Positions 45,883 through 58,449 of a DNA stretch of 64,000 bases are shown piece by piece (positions within the stretch are counted from its first letter, which is position 1; each line of letters opens with the position of its first letter). Source of the stretch: Selaginella moellendorffii (Eukaryota > Streptophyta > Lycopodiopsida > Selaginellales > Selaginellaceae); NCBI RefSeq assembly GCF_000143415.4, contig NW_003314441.1, forward strand, positions 37,042 to 101,041, written 5' to 3'. The translations under genes and the position numbers were made by a program. The notes beneath the pieces are model-generated. The model saw nothing but the letters and a program-made list of their open reading frames with translations, had not been told where the DNA came from and made no database searches.

Positions 45883-46384
45883 TTTGGTATCAAAGAGGCC
45901 TTAGGTCCGACTCTATTGGTTGGTTTAGGGGAATCACACCACATGTTGATTGACATCTGGCATATTAGAGAGGGAAATGAAGTTGCACAATATGTGCAAT
46001 AAAAGGTGTCGGAGACACCAAGGAAATTGACTTCGAAAAGTCAAAATTAAAAGTTCCAAGGTGAATTAGTTATATTAATAGAAGTTGAGACTACTCAAGA
46101 ATAAGTAATGGGATTGAGCTAGAGAAGGTGTCTCTAATGGGTTTAGCGAGAGCTAAACCAATAAAAGGGAGAGAACCACATGAGGTGGTCAAATGAGTTT
46201 ATATGTTGGAGACACTATGCTCCTTAGAGGTTAGACAAGGCATGGCAAGCCTTCAGTGTCAAACTATTGACGAATATAGGCTAGGTGCCAAGGATGGAAA
46301 AGGTAATATATGTTGGTGTTACTTTATAAAATGGTTTATCGTTCGATGAGGACATCGAACTTTATCTATGGGTGGTGGAGTTGT

Positions 46385-46560
46385 CAGACACGAATCCCTA
46401 AGCCCCAAAGTGGAGCCGAAAGGGTGTCATGTGGTACTGGCCGAAGTGAAAGCCAAACGAGCATAATACGTTTGGACTAAAAGGCTTCAACTTAAAAGGT
46501 CGAGAGCAGGAGTGGAACTCCCAACGTAGTGCTCAAGGAACGAGCATGAAGTGAGCAATA
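46385..46560 (-). repeat. ~170-bp unit flanking a minisatellite, copy 1
   Basis: Runs from 'gacacgaatccctaagcccc' to 'gcaataaaagagtct'. Related copies: 56035-56205, 56955-57125 and 62715-62895 in the other orientation, and 58450-58630 in the same one. At 46.4, 57.0, 58.5 and 62.7 kb it borders a minisatellite array. Confidence 0.75.
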
Positions 46561-46589
46561 AAAGAGTCTCTAGAAAAGTGATACAAGAG

Positions 46590-46725
46590 GACCCGAGATG
46601 GACCCGAGATGGAGTCCGAGATGGACCCGAGATGGATCCGAGATGGACCCGAGATGGATCTGAGATGGACCCGAGATAGAGTCCAAGATGGACTGAGTCC
46701 GAGTCCGAGTTCGAGTCTGAGAGGG
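46590..46725. repeat. Purine-rich minisatellite array 3
   Basis: Alternating 'gatggacccga' and 'gatggagtccga' units, ending in 6-bp 'gagtcc' units. Confidence 0.85.
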
Positions 46726-46781
46726 TGAAAGCCCAAAGCGTTCGTCTCCCAGACCCTGGGGGGTTTGGTGAGCTCCAAAAG

Positions 46782-47374
46782 TGTAAGCTCCTGAATTTGG
46801 ACTTCCCAGGAGGTCACCTAGCCTAGTACTATTTAAACCCAAGGACACTTAACCCCAAATATCCCAAGACCCTTAACCAATTGGAAAAGGGGGTGCACTC
46901 TTATTCATGGGCCCTTTTCCTCTATATTTGAACCCTATGGATCGTCTCTTGAGTCGTTCCCTTTGGTTGTTTACAATCCACTACACTTCCCTGCAAGTTC
47001 ACGCCCTTATGAACAAAAGATGAGAGCCACAGCTCTCCCGAGAGTTCCACTCTCTTGACACCCTACCCCTCGGGTCGAGCCCAGTAGGAGCAAACTAAAC
47101 CAGCCAGATATCAATCAACATGTGGTGTGATTCCCCTAGCTAACCAACAAAGTCGGACCCAAGACCCCTCTAATACCAAATGTAAGCTTCTGAATTTGGA
47201 CTTCCCAGAAGGTCACCCAGCCCAGTACTATTTAAACCCAAGGATGCTTAACCCCAAATATCCCAAGACCTTTAACCAATTGGAAAAAGGGGTGCACTCT
47301 TATTCATGGGCCTTTTCCCTCTATATTTGAACCCTATGGATTGTCTCTCGAGTTATTCCCTTTGGTTGCTTACA
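46782..47374 (-). mobile_element. Complete TRIM-like miniature LTR retrotransposon
   Basis: Two 194-bp direct repeats (46782-46975 and 47181-47374) flank a 205-bp non-coding interior. The repeats begin TG and end CA, within the short inverted ends TGTAAGC/GCTTACA (GTTTACA in the first repeat). Read on the minus strand, the 5' LTR (47374-47181) is followed by TTTGGTATTAGAGGGG, one base off the plant initiator-Met tRNA primer site, and the interior ends in a purine-rich stretch before the 3' LTR. There is no coding capacity. No clean target-site duplication is seen. This fits a terminal-repeat retrotransposon in miniature. Confidence 0.75.
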
Positions 47375-47539
47375 TTTGGTCAAGAAAGGCCAATTTGGCT
47401 TAAGAAGGCTGTACCTAAGTGTTGGGTGATGGGATAACCACTGGGAAGTCCAAGGCTAGAGTAAATACAGAATAACAAGTAGGGTAGCTTGGTGAAAGTG
47501 TTCAAGAGCCGGCTCTAGTTCCCCCGGGAGATTAAATAG

Positions 47540-48290
47540 CTGATGCTCTCAGTCGAAGTGTGGGTGGCACTACCTACTTGGATACCTGGCATGGCTCAAT
47601 GGAACCTCGCTCTAAGCTCATGGCTAGAGCAGCCAAAGGCAGAAGGTGGGGAGAGTACCCATGGGGCTCGCGTAGGGCCACGGTGTTCCGAAATGTTGTC
47701 CTAAAGTCTTAGACTATGGAAAGGAAGAGGAATGGTCCTCTAGTGTAGTGACCAATGATATGGTCATGTGGTGAGGAAGTCCCAGAGAATAGTGGGACTT
47801 AGTGGTCGGGCTTGTAGGCCTTGATCTAGTGGTAGTGATAGTGAACTTGGCCATGGATAGAAAGAGTCTTCGTGAGGACCGGAAAAGGGATATTGAGGAA
47901 GGCTATTCCCCATGCCTGCGGGCATCCTAAAGATGCTAAGAAGTGGATCCAAGATGATCACTCATGGATGGATGGCCCAGTCTTTGAGAGACAGGACTGT
48001 GATGTAGGTGGTGTTAGACTACTGGTGTGACCAAGGTAAAGGGGCATGGCCTTAGCGTAACAGGTTGATATGTCAGTGGTACCTTGGGGTGTCGGTCATG
48101 GGATTGGACACGTGGAGCACTTGGGCCAAGTGCAAAGGTTGAATGGCGGGGATGCCATTATCAGGGCTAGCATGCCCAAGTCTGGAATAGGACTTATGGA
48201 GGTTGTGAGTGAGACTTCTCCATGCAGTTGGAGGTGTGGTTAAGTGACTAAAGTAGAATGGAAAAATTAGTCGCTTATAGTTCTGCACCA
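47540..48290 (+). repeat. 750-bp repeat block, copy A
   Basis: Contains 'gtgggtggcactacctacttgg', 'ggaagaggaatggtcc', 'ttccccatgcctgcgggcat' and 'gtggtaccttggggtgtcgg'. Copies: 59790-60390 (direct), 60960-61800 (inverted), 56210-56500 (inverted, partial), 40620-40860 (decayed). Possibly an LTR or the interior of a larger element. Confidence 0.75.
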
Positions 48291-48417
48291 CTATCCTTTA
48301 GATATATAACATGTCACATGTGGCATATAACACGTGGCATATAGAGGGTTTAGGTTCCACTTCATGGTTATTTTATGATAAATCACCATAGGATAAAAGG
48401 TGAAAACCACATGTGCT

Positions 48418-49005
48418 TTCCTTTTATATTTGAACCCTTATGGATCATCTCTTGAGTCGTTCCCTTTGGTTGCTTACAATCCACTATATTTTCTTGCAAG
48501 TTCATGCTCTTGTGAATGGAAGTTGAGAGCCATAACTCTCCCAAGAGCCCTACCCTCTTGGCACCCTACCCCTCGGGTCAAACCCAGCTGGAGCAAACTA
48601 GACCTGCCATATGTCAATCAACATATGGTGCAATTCCTCTAAACCAACTAACAAAGTCAGACTCAAGGCTTCTTTGATACCAAATGTAAGAGTAATAACT
48701 CTCCCGAGAGCCCCGCCCTCTTGGGACCCTACCCCTCGGGTCAAGCCCAGCTGAAGCAAATTGGACTTGCCAGATGTCAATCAACATGTGGTATGATTCC
48801 CCTAAACCAACTAGCAGAGTCAAACCTAAGGCCACTCTGATACCAAATATAAGAGCTACAACTCTCCCCAGAGCCCCACCCTCTTGGCACCCTACCCCTC
48901 AGGTCAAGCCCAACCAAAGAAAACTGGATCTACCAAATGTCAAGCAACATATGGTGTGATTCTCCTAAACTAATCAGCAGAGTCGAACCTAAGGCCCATC
49001 CTAGG
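48418..49005 (-). repeat. Partial TRIM LTR followed by three tandem ~168-bp TRIM interior units
   Basis: 48418-48477 is the last 60 bp of the LTR. Then the interior unit ('ctctcccaagagccc' ... 'ttgataccaaatgtaaga') occurs three times in tandem, near 48515, 48686 and 48855, each ending with the reverse complement of the tRNA primer site, 'gataccaaa'. Confidence 0.7.
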
Positions 49006-49059
49006 AAGTTCTCCACTTGAGGGCACTATCATCCACCTTTCTATTTTGTGCCACCTTTG

Positions 49060-50870
49060 GCATTAAGTTCCAGCTATCATAAGTTGTGTTAGAGTTGTCT
49101 ATGGCTTTATCATTTGGCTACTTTGCCGCTCCCTCCCTTGGAGCTTTCGCCTTTGCCAACTTGGAGCAATTGGGAATCCATCTTTGGAAGCACACTTTCT
49201 TTCTCATAATCCGTTAGCATCCAACACATTAGTGTCCCATGCCTAGCTTTGCCATTTAGATTCCTTCGAAAGAACTCCATGGCCCACAGTTGGCCACTAG
49301 TTTTTTGCTTTTATCCATTGATTGTTGCACTGAGCAACATAGGATCACTATTTCCATTTTCGATGTATCCTTTTGGTTCCATGACAAAGGTTCTACTTTG
49401 CTAAGTTTAGAGGGTGCTCACTTCTAGTAGGTCTTTTTAGCATTTTCTGTTACGGGCTCTATTCACGGCCCAATTTTGTGACCCTCCCATAGGTCTTTCC
49501 TAGAGACTACTTTCTTGGACTTGCTATACCATCTTATTGGCACAACTGATTTCCTTTTAGGTGTCCTTCCCACTTGGTCACCTTGACCAAGCCACACCAT
49601 TATCAATAGTTCAAATTAACACTTTGAACTTAGATTTATATTCCTTAACCCAAACAAAGACCTTGTCCTTGTTTAGCCACAAAATCACCTAGTGATCTCA
49701 TCTTAACCCCTTATTAGGTTTACCAATAGGAACTAAGTTTTCCAAACCCTTTTAAATTGTTGACTATGACTATAGAGGCATCCCCCACACTTGGCAGTGC
49801 GCCCAAGACAACCCTTCCGACCAAAGGTCCATTGCAACTAAGAGTGGGTGTCCCCATCTCATTCACCACATCCTTGGTGCCCTTTGCACCAAAGTGTTCA
49901 AGTTAGATATGCCGAACTTTCACTCTAAGCAACCATGCATCATGACTCCGGAGCATCCCTTGCTTGGCGGTGTGCCCAAGCCAATCTCCTCACTAAGAGT
50001 CCATGACCACTGAAATATAAGTGTCCTCATATTCCAAACCATCGACTCAAACCCAAACACTAGAGGGTTGGGACTCGAACCTAACCTTCGTATATGCATT
50101 TATGGATGGCATCACCCAGGATGCCTGGCGTGACTCCCCATGCCGGTGCGCCAATTTATATCCAAAGCACACTACGAATCATAGCTTAGGAACTTAGTCC
50201 CTCCAAATTGCCAAGTCTTCTCACTCGACAAGTCTATGATCATGCATAGACTGCTCCATGCTTGGTCCCATAGCCCACCCCTTTTGAAGTTAGCACTTTC
50301 AATTAGGGGATTTGTTCCCCTAACTTGCCACTCTCACTTAGCAAGCCATTTGATCAATGTAACATGGTTTCATGTATAAGCGTGAAAGTCTTTGACTATC
50401 GACTTTTGTTCAAAGTTATCTTTTTGAACACTTGGGAACTACTTTCCCAACCTTGATAGCATTGCCTTATGGCAAGCTTCAAGACCACACTTTTGCTGTG
50501 CAACTCTAATTTCGCACTTTCTATGAACCATTTACACTTGCCTTTCTAGGTACTACACTACCTGGAATTGTCTTTGGGAACCTTGAAGGAACTCTGTCCT
50601 TTAGCTTGCTAAGGCCTCTCCTTTCGCAAGCTTTCTAATTGCTATATGATCTAACATGGATAATTCCATATTTTAGACTCCCCATGGCACCACGGTTACT
50701 AGTAACAACATGCTTGAGCACCCACTTGATTCTCCACTCCCAACTAACATAACCACCATTGGTTATGCTCTTCAATTCCTATGGTTTAGTTCTATCCCCT
50801 TACTATTTGTTTTTGGCCTCACACATTTCCTTTAGTTATTTGCCTCCAAACTAGGAGGATAACTTTGCTT
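49060..50870 (+). repeat. Segmental duplication, copy 1 (empty site)
   Basis: About 1.8 kb that returns at 52490-54415 in the same order and orientation, from 'aagttgtgttagagttgtc' to 'ctaggaggataactttgc'. This copy lacks the 194-bp LTR insertion. No gene. Confidence 0.8.
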
Positions 50871-51217
50871 TGTCATTTCGGTCAAGCTTTTGGGGATCCT
50901 TTAGCCTACGACATCTCGGGGAGTCGATTCCTTACATCTCCACCACCCATAGAAGAAGTTCGATGCCCACATCGAACGTCTCTTTTTATCCTACGACTTG
51001 TTGACCATGTCTCCGGGGGTATCCCCCCACTTAGCGGTGTGCCTAAGTTAGCCTCCCCGGCCAAGAGCCCATGACAATGGAATATAGGTGTCCCTATACC
51101 CCTCACCTCACCACGCCCTAGTATGGGGTTGGGACTTGAACCCATCCTTGCTTTACTAGGGGGTTGGGACTCGAACCCAACCTCTGTAGAATATGTCTAC
51201 AGATTTGACATCCCCAC
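50871..51217. other. Repeat-derived spacer, no gene
   Basis: Short stretches recall other blocks ('ttttggggatccttta' also at 45364). The sequence 'ggggttgggactcgaaccca' occurs here in tandem twice and again near 53590. Confidence 0.4.
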
Positions 51218-51480
51218 GGGTAGAAGATCGAGTCCAAGACTGACTCTGAGACCGAGTTCGAGATAGAGTCCGGGATTGAGCCGAGGCCGAATCGGAGACC
51301 GAGATCGAGACCGAGTTCGAGACGGAGTCCGAGATCCAAATCGGGTCCGAGACCGAGTCCAAGGTCGAGTCCAAAGTCTAGTCCGAGATCGGGTCCAAGA
51401 TCCAGTCCGAGATCGAGTCCGAGACCGAATCCGAAGTCGGGTCCGAGATCGAGTCCGAGATCGAATCTGAGACTAAGTCC
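51218..51480. repeat. Purine-rich minisatellite array 4
   Basis: 12-bp and 6-bp units of 'gagaccgagtcc'/'gagatcgagtcc', about 260 bp. Confidence 0.85.
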
Positions 51481-51499
51481 AAATACTAATACGGGTTAA

Positions 51500-52285
51500 G
51501 GGGTGAAAGCCCAAAGCGTGCGTCTCTCGGGGGGGGGGGGGGGGGGGGTGCTGCAGGGGGTTCCAAAAGTATAGTAAAGATAGTGAGGTCCAGGATCCAG
51601 TCTTAAAGGAACTCTCAAGTGGTGCTTCCAAACTGACTTGAGGTTGAGACTAGGGCCGAGGGGCCCTGGGTTGGGATTGACCTTGGCCTGGGTGGTGCCC
51701 GAGGGGCCACCCAGGGAAGTGTTCAAGAGCAGCTCCCACTCCTGAAAGGGAAACTGACTGCGGTGCTCTCGGCTCATGTGGAGTGGTTCCCCACTTGAGT
51801 ACCTTGTGGCTCATTGGTCCTCGCCCTTCCTAGGGGCTTGAGCCTTCCCTTGGGGATGGAAGTGCGGGGGGGTAGAGGTACCCATACCAAGCCGTTAGGC
51901 CACGGTGTTTTGCCCCGATGTCCCGAAGCAAGTGTTGCACCCAAGGCTTGGGATTTAAAGGGTCCCATGATTAAGTTTTGTTGTACCAAGGGGTGTTAGG
52001 AACCTGGAGGCTTGGTGTGCTTGGCTACTTGTGCCTGTGGGGAGTGTAGCCGAACCTTAAGTCTAGTCTAACCCGGGGAGGGGGATTGGGAGAGATTTGG
52101 GAATCTGTGGATGGAAGGCTAACGCTCCATTGCTTGTGCAGTGAGTAGCTGAAACCAAGTAGGACCAAGTAGGAGCTGGTACAATAGGCGAGAACCTTGG
52201 CGAGGGAACTTAGCACAAGCCAAGGTAGTGTTGGTCGGATAGACGAGGTAAGCTGGCAAATTAAAAAGGAAAAATTTGTAGCTTA
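51500..52285 (+). repeat. Direct copy of 41215-42010, with G20 tract
   Basis: Contains a run of 20 guanines at 51529-51548, then 'gctgcagggggttcc' and the same landmarks as the decayed copy at 41.2 kb. Confidence 0.7.
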
Positions 52286-52300
52286 CACTCTAATACCAAA

Positions 52301-52483
52301 TGTAAGCTCTTGAGTTGGAGGTCACCCAGCCCAGTACTATTCAAACCCAAGGATGCTTAACCCCAAATATCCCAAGACCCTTAACCAATTGGAAAAAGGG
52401 GTGCACTCTTGTTCATGGGCCCTTTCCTTCTATATTTGAACCCCATGGACCGTCTCTCGAGTCGTTCTCTTTGGTTGCTTACA
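52301..52483 (-). mobile_element. Solo TRIM LTR (183 bp) flanked by primer-site remnants
   Basis: Same LTR with an 11-bp internal deletion near its start. On both sides lies 'ctct-ataccaaa', the reverse complement of the tRNA primer site. Confidence 0.7.
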
Positions 52484-52489
52484 CTCTGA

Positions 52490-54415
52490 TACCAAATTGT
52501 AAGTTGTGTTAGAGTTGTCCACGGCCCTATCATTTGGCTACTTTGCCACCCCTTCCCTTGGAGCTTTCACCTTGCTAACTTGGAGCATTTGGGAATCCAT
52601 CCTTGGAAGCATACTTCCTTTCTCGCAATCCGTTAACATCCAACACATTAGTGTTCCATGCCTAACTTTGCCATTTGGATTCTTTCGAAAGACCATTCTC
52701 AAGATATCCTTTTCATTCCATGGCAAAGGCTCTACTTTGCTAAGTCTAAAGGATGTTCACCCCTAATAGGTCTCTTTAGCATTTTTTGCTATGGGCTCCG
52801 TCTACGACCCAACTTTGCAACCCTCTCATAGGTCTCTCCTAGAGAATACTTTCTTGGATTTACTATACCATCGTATTGACACAATTGATTTCCCTTTAGA
52901 TGTCCTTCCCACTTGGTCACTTTGACTAAGCCACTGTAAGCTCCTGAATTTGGACTTCCCGGGAGGTCACCCAGCCCAATACTATTCAAACCCAAGGACG
53001 CTTAACCCCATATATCCCAAGACCCTTAACCAATTGGAAAAGAGGGTGCACTCTTATTCATGGGCCTTTTCCCTTTATATTTGAACCCTATGGACCGTCT
53101 CTCGAGTCGTTCCCTTTGGTTGCTTACAGCAATAGTTCAAATTAACACTTTGAACTAAGAATTATATTCCTTAACCTAAACAAAGACCTTGTCCTTGTTT
53201 AGCCACAAGATCACCTAGTGATCTCATTTTGACCCCTTAGCAGGTCTACTAATAAGAACTAAGTCTTCCAGACCCTTTTAGATTGTTGGCTATGACCCCG
53301 GGGGCATCCCCCACACTTGGTGGTGCGCCCAAGTCAACCCTTCCGGCCAAAGGTCCATTGCAACTGAGAGTGGGCATCCCCATCTCATTCACCACGTCCT
53401 TGGTGCCACTTGCACCAAAGTGTTCAAGTTGGATATGCCGAACTTTCACACTAAGCAATCTAATTGTGCATCACAACTCTGGGGCATCTCCCGCTTGGCA
53501 GTGTGCCTAATCTAATCTCCTTACTGAGAGTCCATGACCATCTAAAAATGAGTGTCCTTATATTCCACACCATCACCACACCCTAGTGAGTTGGGACTCA
53601 AACACAAGCACTAGAGGGTTGGAACTTAAACCCAACCTCTGTATATGCATCTACGGATGGCATCACCCAGGATGCCTGGCATGACTCCCCACGCCGGTGC
53701 ACCAATTTATACCCAAAGTGCGCTACGAATCATAGCTTAGGAACTTAGTCCCTCTAAATTGCCAAGTCGTCTCACTCGATAAGTCTATGATCATTGCATG
53801 GACTCCTCCATGCTTGGCCCCATAGGCCACCCTTTTTGAAGTTAGTACCTTCAACTAGGGGATTTGTTCCCCTGACTTGCCACTCTCGCTTAGCAAGTCA
53901 TCTGACCAATGTAACATGGTTTCATGCATAAGCGTGAAAGTCCTGAACTATCGACTTTCATTCAAAGCAATCCCTTTGAACACTCAGGAACTACTTCCCT
54001 AATCTTGATAGCCTTGTCTCATGGCCAGCTTCAAGACCACGCTTCTGCTGCGCCACTCTAATTTCACGCGTTCTATAAACCATTTACACTTGGTTTTCTA
54101 GGTACTAAATTACCTAGAATTGTCTTTGAGAACATGGAAGAAACTCTGTCCGTTAACTTGCTAAGGCCTCTCCTTTTGCAAGCTTTCTAATTGCCATATG
54201 GTGTAACATGGTCAATTCCATGCCTTACACTCTCCATGGCACCACGGTTGCTAGTAATAACATGCTCGAGTGCCCACTTGATTTTCCACTCCTAACTGAC
54301 ATAACCACCCTTGGTTATGTTCTTCGATTTCTATGGTTTGGTTCTATCCCCTTACTACTTACCTTTGGCCTCACACATTTCTTTCGGTTATTTGCCTCTA
54401 AACTAGGAGGATAGC
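52490..54415 (+). repeat. Segmental duplication, copy 2 (filled site)
   Basis: Same sequence as 49060-50870, interrupted by the LTR at 52935-53128. Confidence 0.8.
52935..53128 (-). mobile_element. Solo TRIM LTR inserted in the duplication
   Basis: A full 194-bp LTR, TGTAAGC to GCTTACA. The flanks 'actaagccac' and 'caatagttcaaatt' are nearly adjacent in the uninterrupted copy at 49594-49620, so this is a clear insertion. Confidence 0.85.
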
Positions 54416-56030
54416 TTTGCACTTTTTACCATGCCTTAGCAAATATTCTTAGAGATGAACCTACCTGATAGCCTAGGGAGTGGTTCCTCAATCTGGTATG
54501 CTCACCTTATAATCCCATACACCAGAATTAACATTACTACATATGGGCCTTCATGTACCCATCATTAACCTTGCCAAAATTCCATTTTTGGCTTTGTCCA
54601 ATTTGGGTCGATGGACTTCTCCTGTCTCCACAACCTTAGACGTTTGGATAGCACCTTCTATCCAGGGACTTAGTCCCTTGGGCCTTATTTATTGCCTTCG
54701 CGACATCAAACACCAACTCCTGGTGTTCTAGAGTGTTTGGGTGTCCCAATGATGGCCTCCTTGACAATGAGCATTCCCTTTACGACATTGACTTACTATA
54801 TCGTAACATAAGCAATTCATTCTCTATAAGGGTATATTTACCTTCCTTATCCCAATAAAAAGTCTTAGGTAGTTACCTTCTACCAGTTTCATTAATTATT
54901 TTGCACCTTTTGCTTAGTTGCCTCATAATTGTCAAGTCCTACAACTCATTGCTAATGCTTCCACACCTCCATCATTGTTTGGGTCACCACACTCTACTAC
55001 ATGCTTTCCAGCTTAGGCTATGTCATTCCCATTTCCATTGGGATTCCCTTGGCAAGAGATTCTTATGAACCCACCAATATAACCTCAAGGTATCACACTT
55101 TGGCACATTTGGTGTCCCCACACCATCGGCTCCACGAGCCTACCTTTATGACACTTCCACTTGTGTCTAGGTCTTTTGCCAAGACCAACACAGTCATTTC
55201 TCATGCCAACTATCCATTATCACTTCACCACAATGTTCTCACACAACTCTGCACCAAAGTTGCTTTCTTCTAGGAACACCTTTCCCATGACTTTAGTATG
55301 GCACATTTTGCCACCCATGAGATACCCACTGTTCTCACACTTGGATCTTATGATCTTCCCCATCCTCCGTGGGGCACAACACACCTCAGTCCAAATGCTT
55401 CCATTAGTTCTTTAGGAGCATTCCTTGACTCCACTCAATTCATTCAACTTGTTGGACTTTTTCTAATCCCCCGACCTATAAGGTCTTACTTTTGAGGTGT
55501 GAGCTCATTAGAATACAACTTCTTATATTCATGTCCTACTCACCAGGACCACCATTACAAGTGTTATTCCAACACTTGACTATTTTTCATTCCTTGTGGG
55601 CTACCTTCACCTATTAGAACTATCTGTTCATATAATGAGAACATCGATTCATCCTCTAATCACACCCCCAACTCTTGGGGTTGTTCTAGCATTTATTCAA
55701 GGTAGCCTCGGCTACTATTTCAAGGACTTATGACCTCATCTGTATTTAACCTCCCACGGTCATTAATTCTGGCATCAAATTCATGAGCACCAGCCTCAAC
55801 TTCAAGAGGGTAATCTTGTGACTCCTTTATCGTTTTGGAGTTTCTATCTTCCCCGTGATCCCAAATATAGTTGTTTACCACAACTACATTAGCCAGTTTG
55901 CTGAGTTAAACACTCATCTGGATCACATCCTCAACTCAATGAGGAAAACCTTACACTATTCCCAAGATCCTAAAGTCGTTCCATTATTGGCCCTTTTCTA
56001 TCCACCACCTCACCTACAAGTTGACTCCTT
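54416..56030 (+). repeat. Repeat DNA with inverted copies at 62.9-64 kb and 60.4-60.95 kb
   Basis: 54180-55170 matches the reverse complement of 62885-64000. 55150-55570 matches the reverse complement of 60420-60920, which has extra sequence. No coding relic recognised. Confidence 0.65.
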
Positions 56031-56034
56031 ATTT

Positions 56035-56205
56035 GCTCACTTCATGCTCGTTCATTGAGCCCTCCATTAGGAGTTCCATTCCCGCTCTTGACTTTTCAAG
56101 TCGGAGCCTTTTAGTCCAAACGTGTTACGCTTGTTTGGCTTTTGCTTTGGCCACTACCACATGGCACCATTTTGGTTCCACTTTGGGACTTAAGGATTTG
56201 TGTCT
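56035..56205 (+). repeat. ~170-bp unit, copy 2
   Basis: 'ttcatgctcgttcattgagc' to 'ggatttgtgtctcac'. Followed by a partial inverted copy of the 47.5-kb block (56210-56500). Confidence 0.7.
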
Positions 56206-56579
56206 CACACTCTCCCCACCTTCCACCTTTTGGTGCTCTAGCCATGGGCTTAGAGTGAAGTTCCATTGAGCCATGCCAGGTATCCAAGTAGGTAGTGCCA
56301 CCCACACTTGGACTGGGAGCATTGGCCATTCGATCTCCCAGGGGAACTAGAGCTAGCTCTTGAACACTTCACCAAGTTACCCCACTTGTCGGTCCATATT
56401 CACTCTAGCCTTGGACTTCCCAGTGGTTATCCTATCACCCAACACTTAGGTACAGCCTTCCTAGGCCAAACTGGCCTTTCCTGGCCAAACTAGCTCAACT
56501 AGAGTCCTCTACTTTTGGAGCTCACCAAACCCCCCAAGGTCTAGGAGATGAACACTTTGGGCTTTCACCCTCTCAAACT

Positions 56580-56930
56580 CAAACTCGGACTTGGACTCGG
56601 ACTCGGACTCAAACTTGGACTTGGGCTTAGGCTCGGTCTCGGTCTCAGTCCTGGTCTCGGTCTCGGTCTTGACTTCAGACTCTGTCTCGGGTCCTTCTCG
56701 GACTCCATCTCGGGTCCATCTCAAACTCCATCTCAGGTCCATTTTGGACTCCATCTTGGACTCCATCTCGGGTCCATCTCGGGTCCATCTCGGACTCCAT
56801 CTTGGACTCCATCTTGGGCTCCATCTCAGATTCCATCCTCGGGTCGATCTCGGGTCCATCTCGAACTCCATTTCGGGTCCATCTCGGACTCCATCTTGGG
56901 TCCATCTCAGGTCCTCTTGTGTCGCTTTTC
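56580..56930. repeat. Minisatellite array 5
   Basis: Starts with 6-bp 'gactcg'/'gtctcg' units and changes to 'tcgggtccatc'/'tcggactccatc' units; reverse complement of arrays 3 and 6. Confidence 0.85.
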
Positions 56931-56954
56931 TAGAGACTCTTTTATTGCTCACTT

Positions 56955-57125
56955 CATGCTCGTTCCTTGAGCACTCCGTTGGGAGTTCTACTCCTTCTGT
57001 CGACTTTTCAAGTTGGAGCCTTTTAGTCCAAACGTATTACGCTCGTTTGGCTTTCGCTTTGGCCACTACCACATGGCACCCTTTCAGCTCCACTTTGGGG
57101 CTTAGGGATTTGTGTCTCACAAGAA
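56955..57125 (+). repeat. ~170-bp unit, copy 3
   Basis: Same unit as at 56035, directly after array 5. Confidence 0.7.
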
Positions 57126-57129
57126 CCCA

Positions 57130-58440
57130 AGTTTCAGGGCCTTGGGCCACTAAATGAAACAACGGAGCTAAACTCCTAAGCATAGAGCTAAGGAGCGAAA
57201 GAACCGGAGCACGAAGTGACTCTCGAGTGTTTAACCAAAACAGTGAAGAGACAGTGGGGGGTTCTAAATGTATAGTAGGGATAGTGGGTAGGTCAGGCAT
57301 GGTTGACCAACCAGAGGCATAATTTAGCTCCCGCTTGCATGCTTGTTTTTGTTCTGTATCTAACTTAGGTCTAAGCCCAAGTTTTATACCATGCTAATTG
57401 GTGGAGTACCCATATCCTCGCATTAGACCACTAGTATGCTAAAATAGTGCCAAACTCCATTTGGCTTTGTTTTGCATGTTGGTTTTGGTATTGGGATGTT
57501 AGATGCTCTATAACTATTCTAAGTTGCTTTGTGCTCCTGTCCCTTAACTCCTTGGGTTGTATACTTGGGAGTTGTTCCATGTTTCTATTCTATCACTCCT
57601 TGACTTCATGCTTAAGAGTTTGGCTTTTTTCTTTTGTTCAGTGGCTCAAGGCTTTACTTCATAGTTATCCTATAGTAAATCACCATAGGATAAAGAGTGA
57701 AACCACATACACTACAATATCTCATTTTACTCTAATATCAATATCAACAATATCAATGGTTGAGCATATTTCAATGTCATCAACACTAAAATAAAACTAA
57801 AAGAAAGTAAGAGTGAATCACCACTCAACCGTCTATAGAACTAAGCTAACCAAAGTTGAAAATACTTTATTTAGTATTTGAGACCAATCCTTCAATAATA
57901 CTTAGTTATAAATAACATATCATCAAGGAATGATTCACCACATCCAAGACTTAATGAAATCTAAATGCAACCAAATGATATTGACAGAAGTAAAATGGAT
58001 ATATAAACATGAAAAACTATGTAAAACCAACGACACAATCCTCCACAATACCATCTGGGAAAGCAAAGCTATCACTACTAAATCATTATTGAGAGAAGCA
58101 AATGTCAATTGTCCTTGATAAAGTTTACATGTAATTATTAGTCCCAAGGTAATCAAAAACCACTTTTCAACTTGCCTTCACAAAACCCAAATACTAAACT
58201 CATCATTGTTTTAGATAATTATCCAACAAGAAAGTAATACCCCAAATACAAGATATAGGAATATAGATAAGAATGGACTAAATGACCAAATGGTTAGTTA
58301 TATATGATCAACACTCAACCAAAACTAAAATAAAGACCATAAGATGGATTTATATAGTACACAAACAAAGCTATAATATAGATACTAACACCTCAACTGT
58401 AAACAACTAAGTTGGGTATCACCATCCTTAGTGAAGGCAC
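57130..58440. other. AT-rich spacer, no gene seen
   Basis: 1.3 kb without repeats that I can match inside the window, except short stretches near 57650 ('aaatcaccataggataaa', also at 48378). No supported gene. Confidence 0.4.
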
Positions 58441-58449
58441 AAATGTGAG

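Noticed and set aside
48515..49005. CRISPR-like array (regular repeats)
   Set aside because: Repeat and spacer lengths do not fit, the units are whole diverged 168-bp copies, and the genome is a plant.
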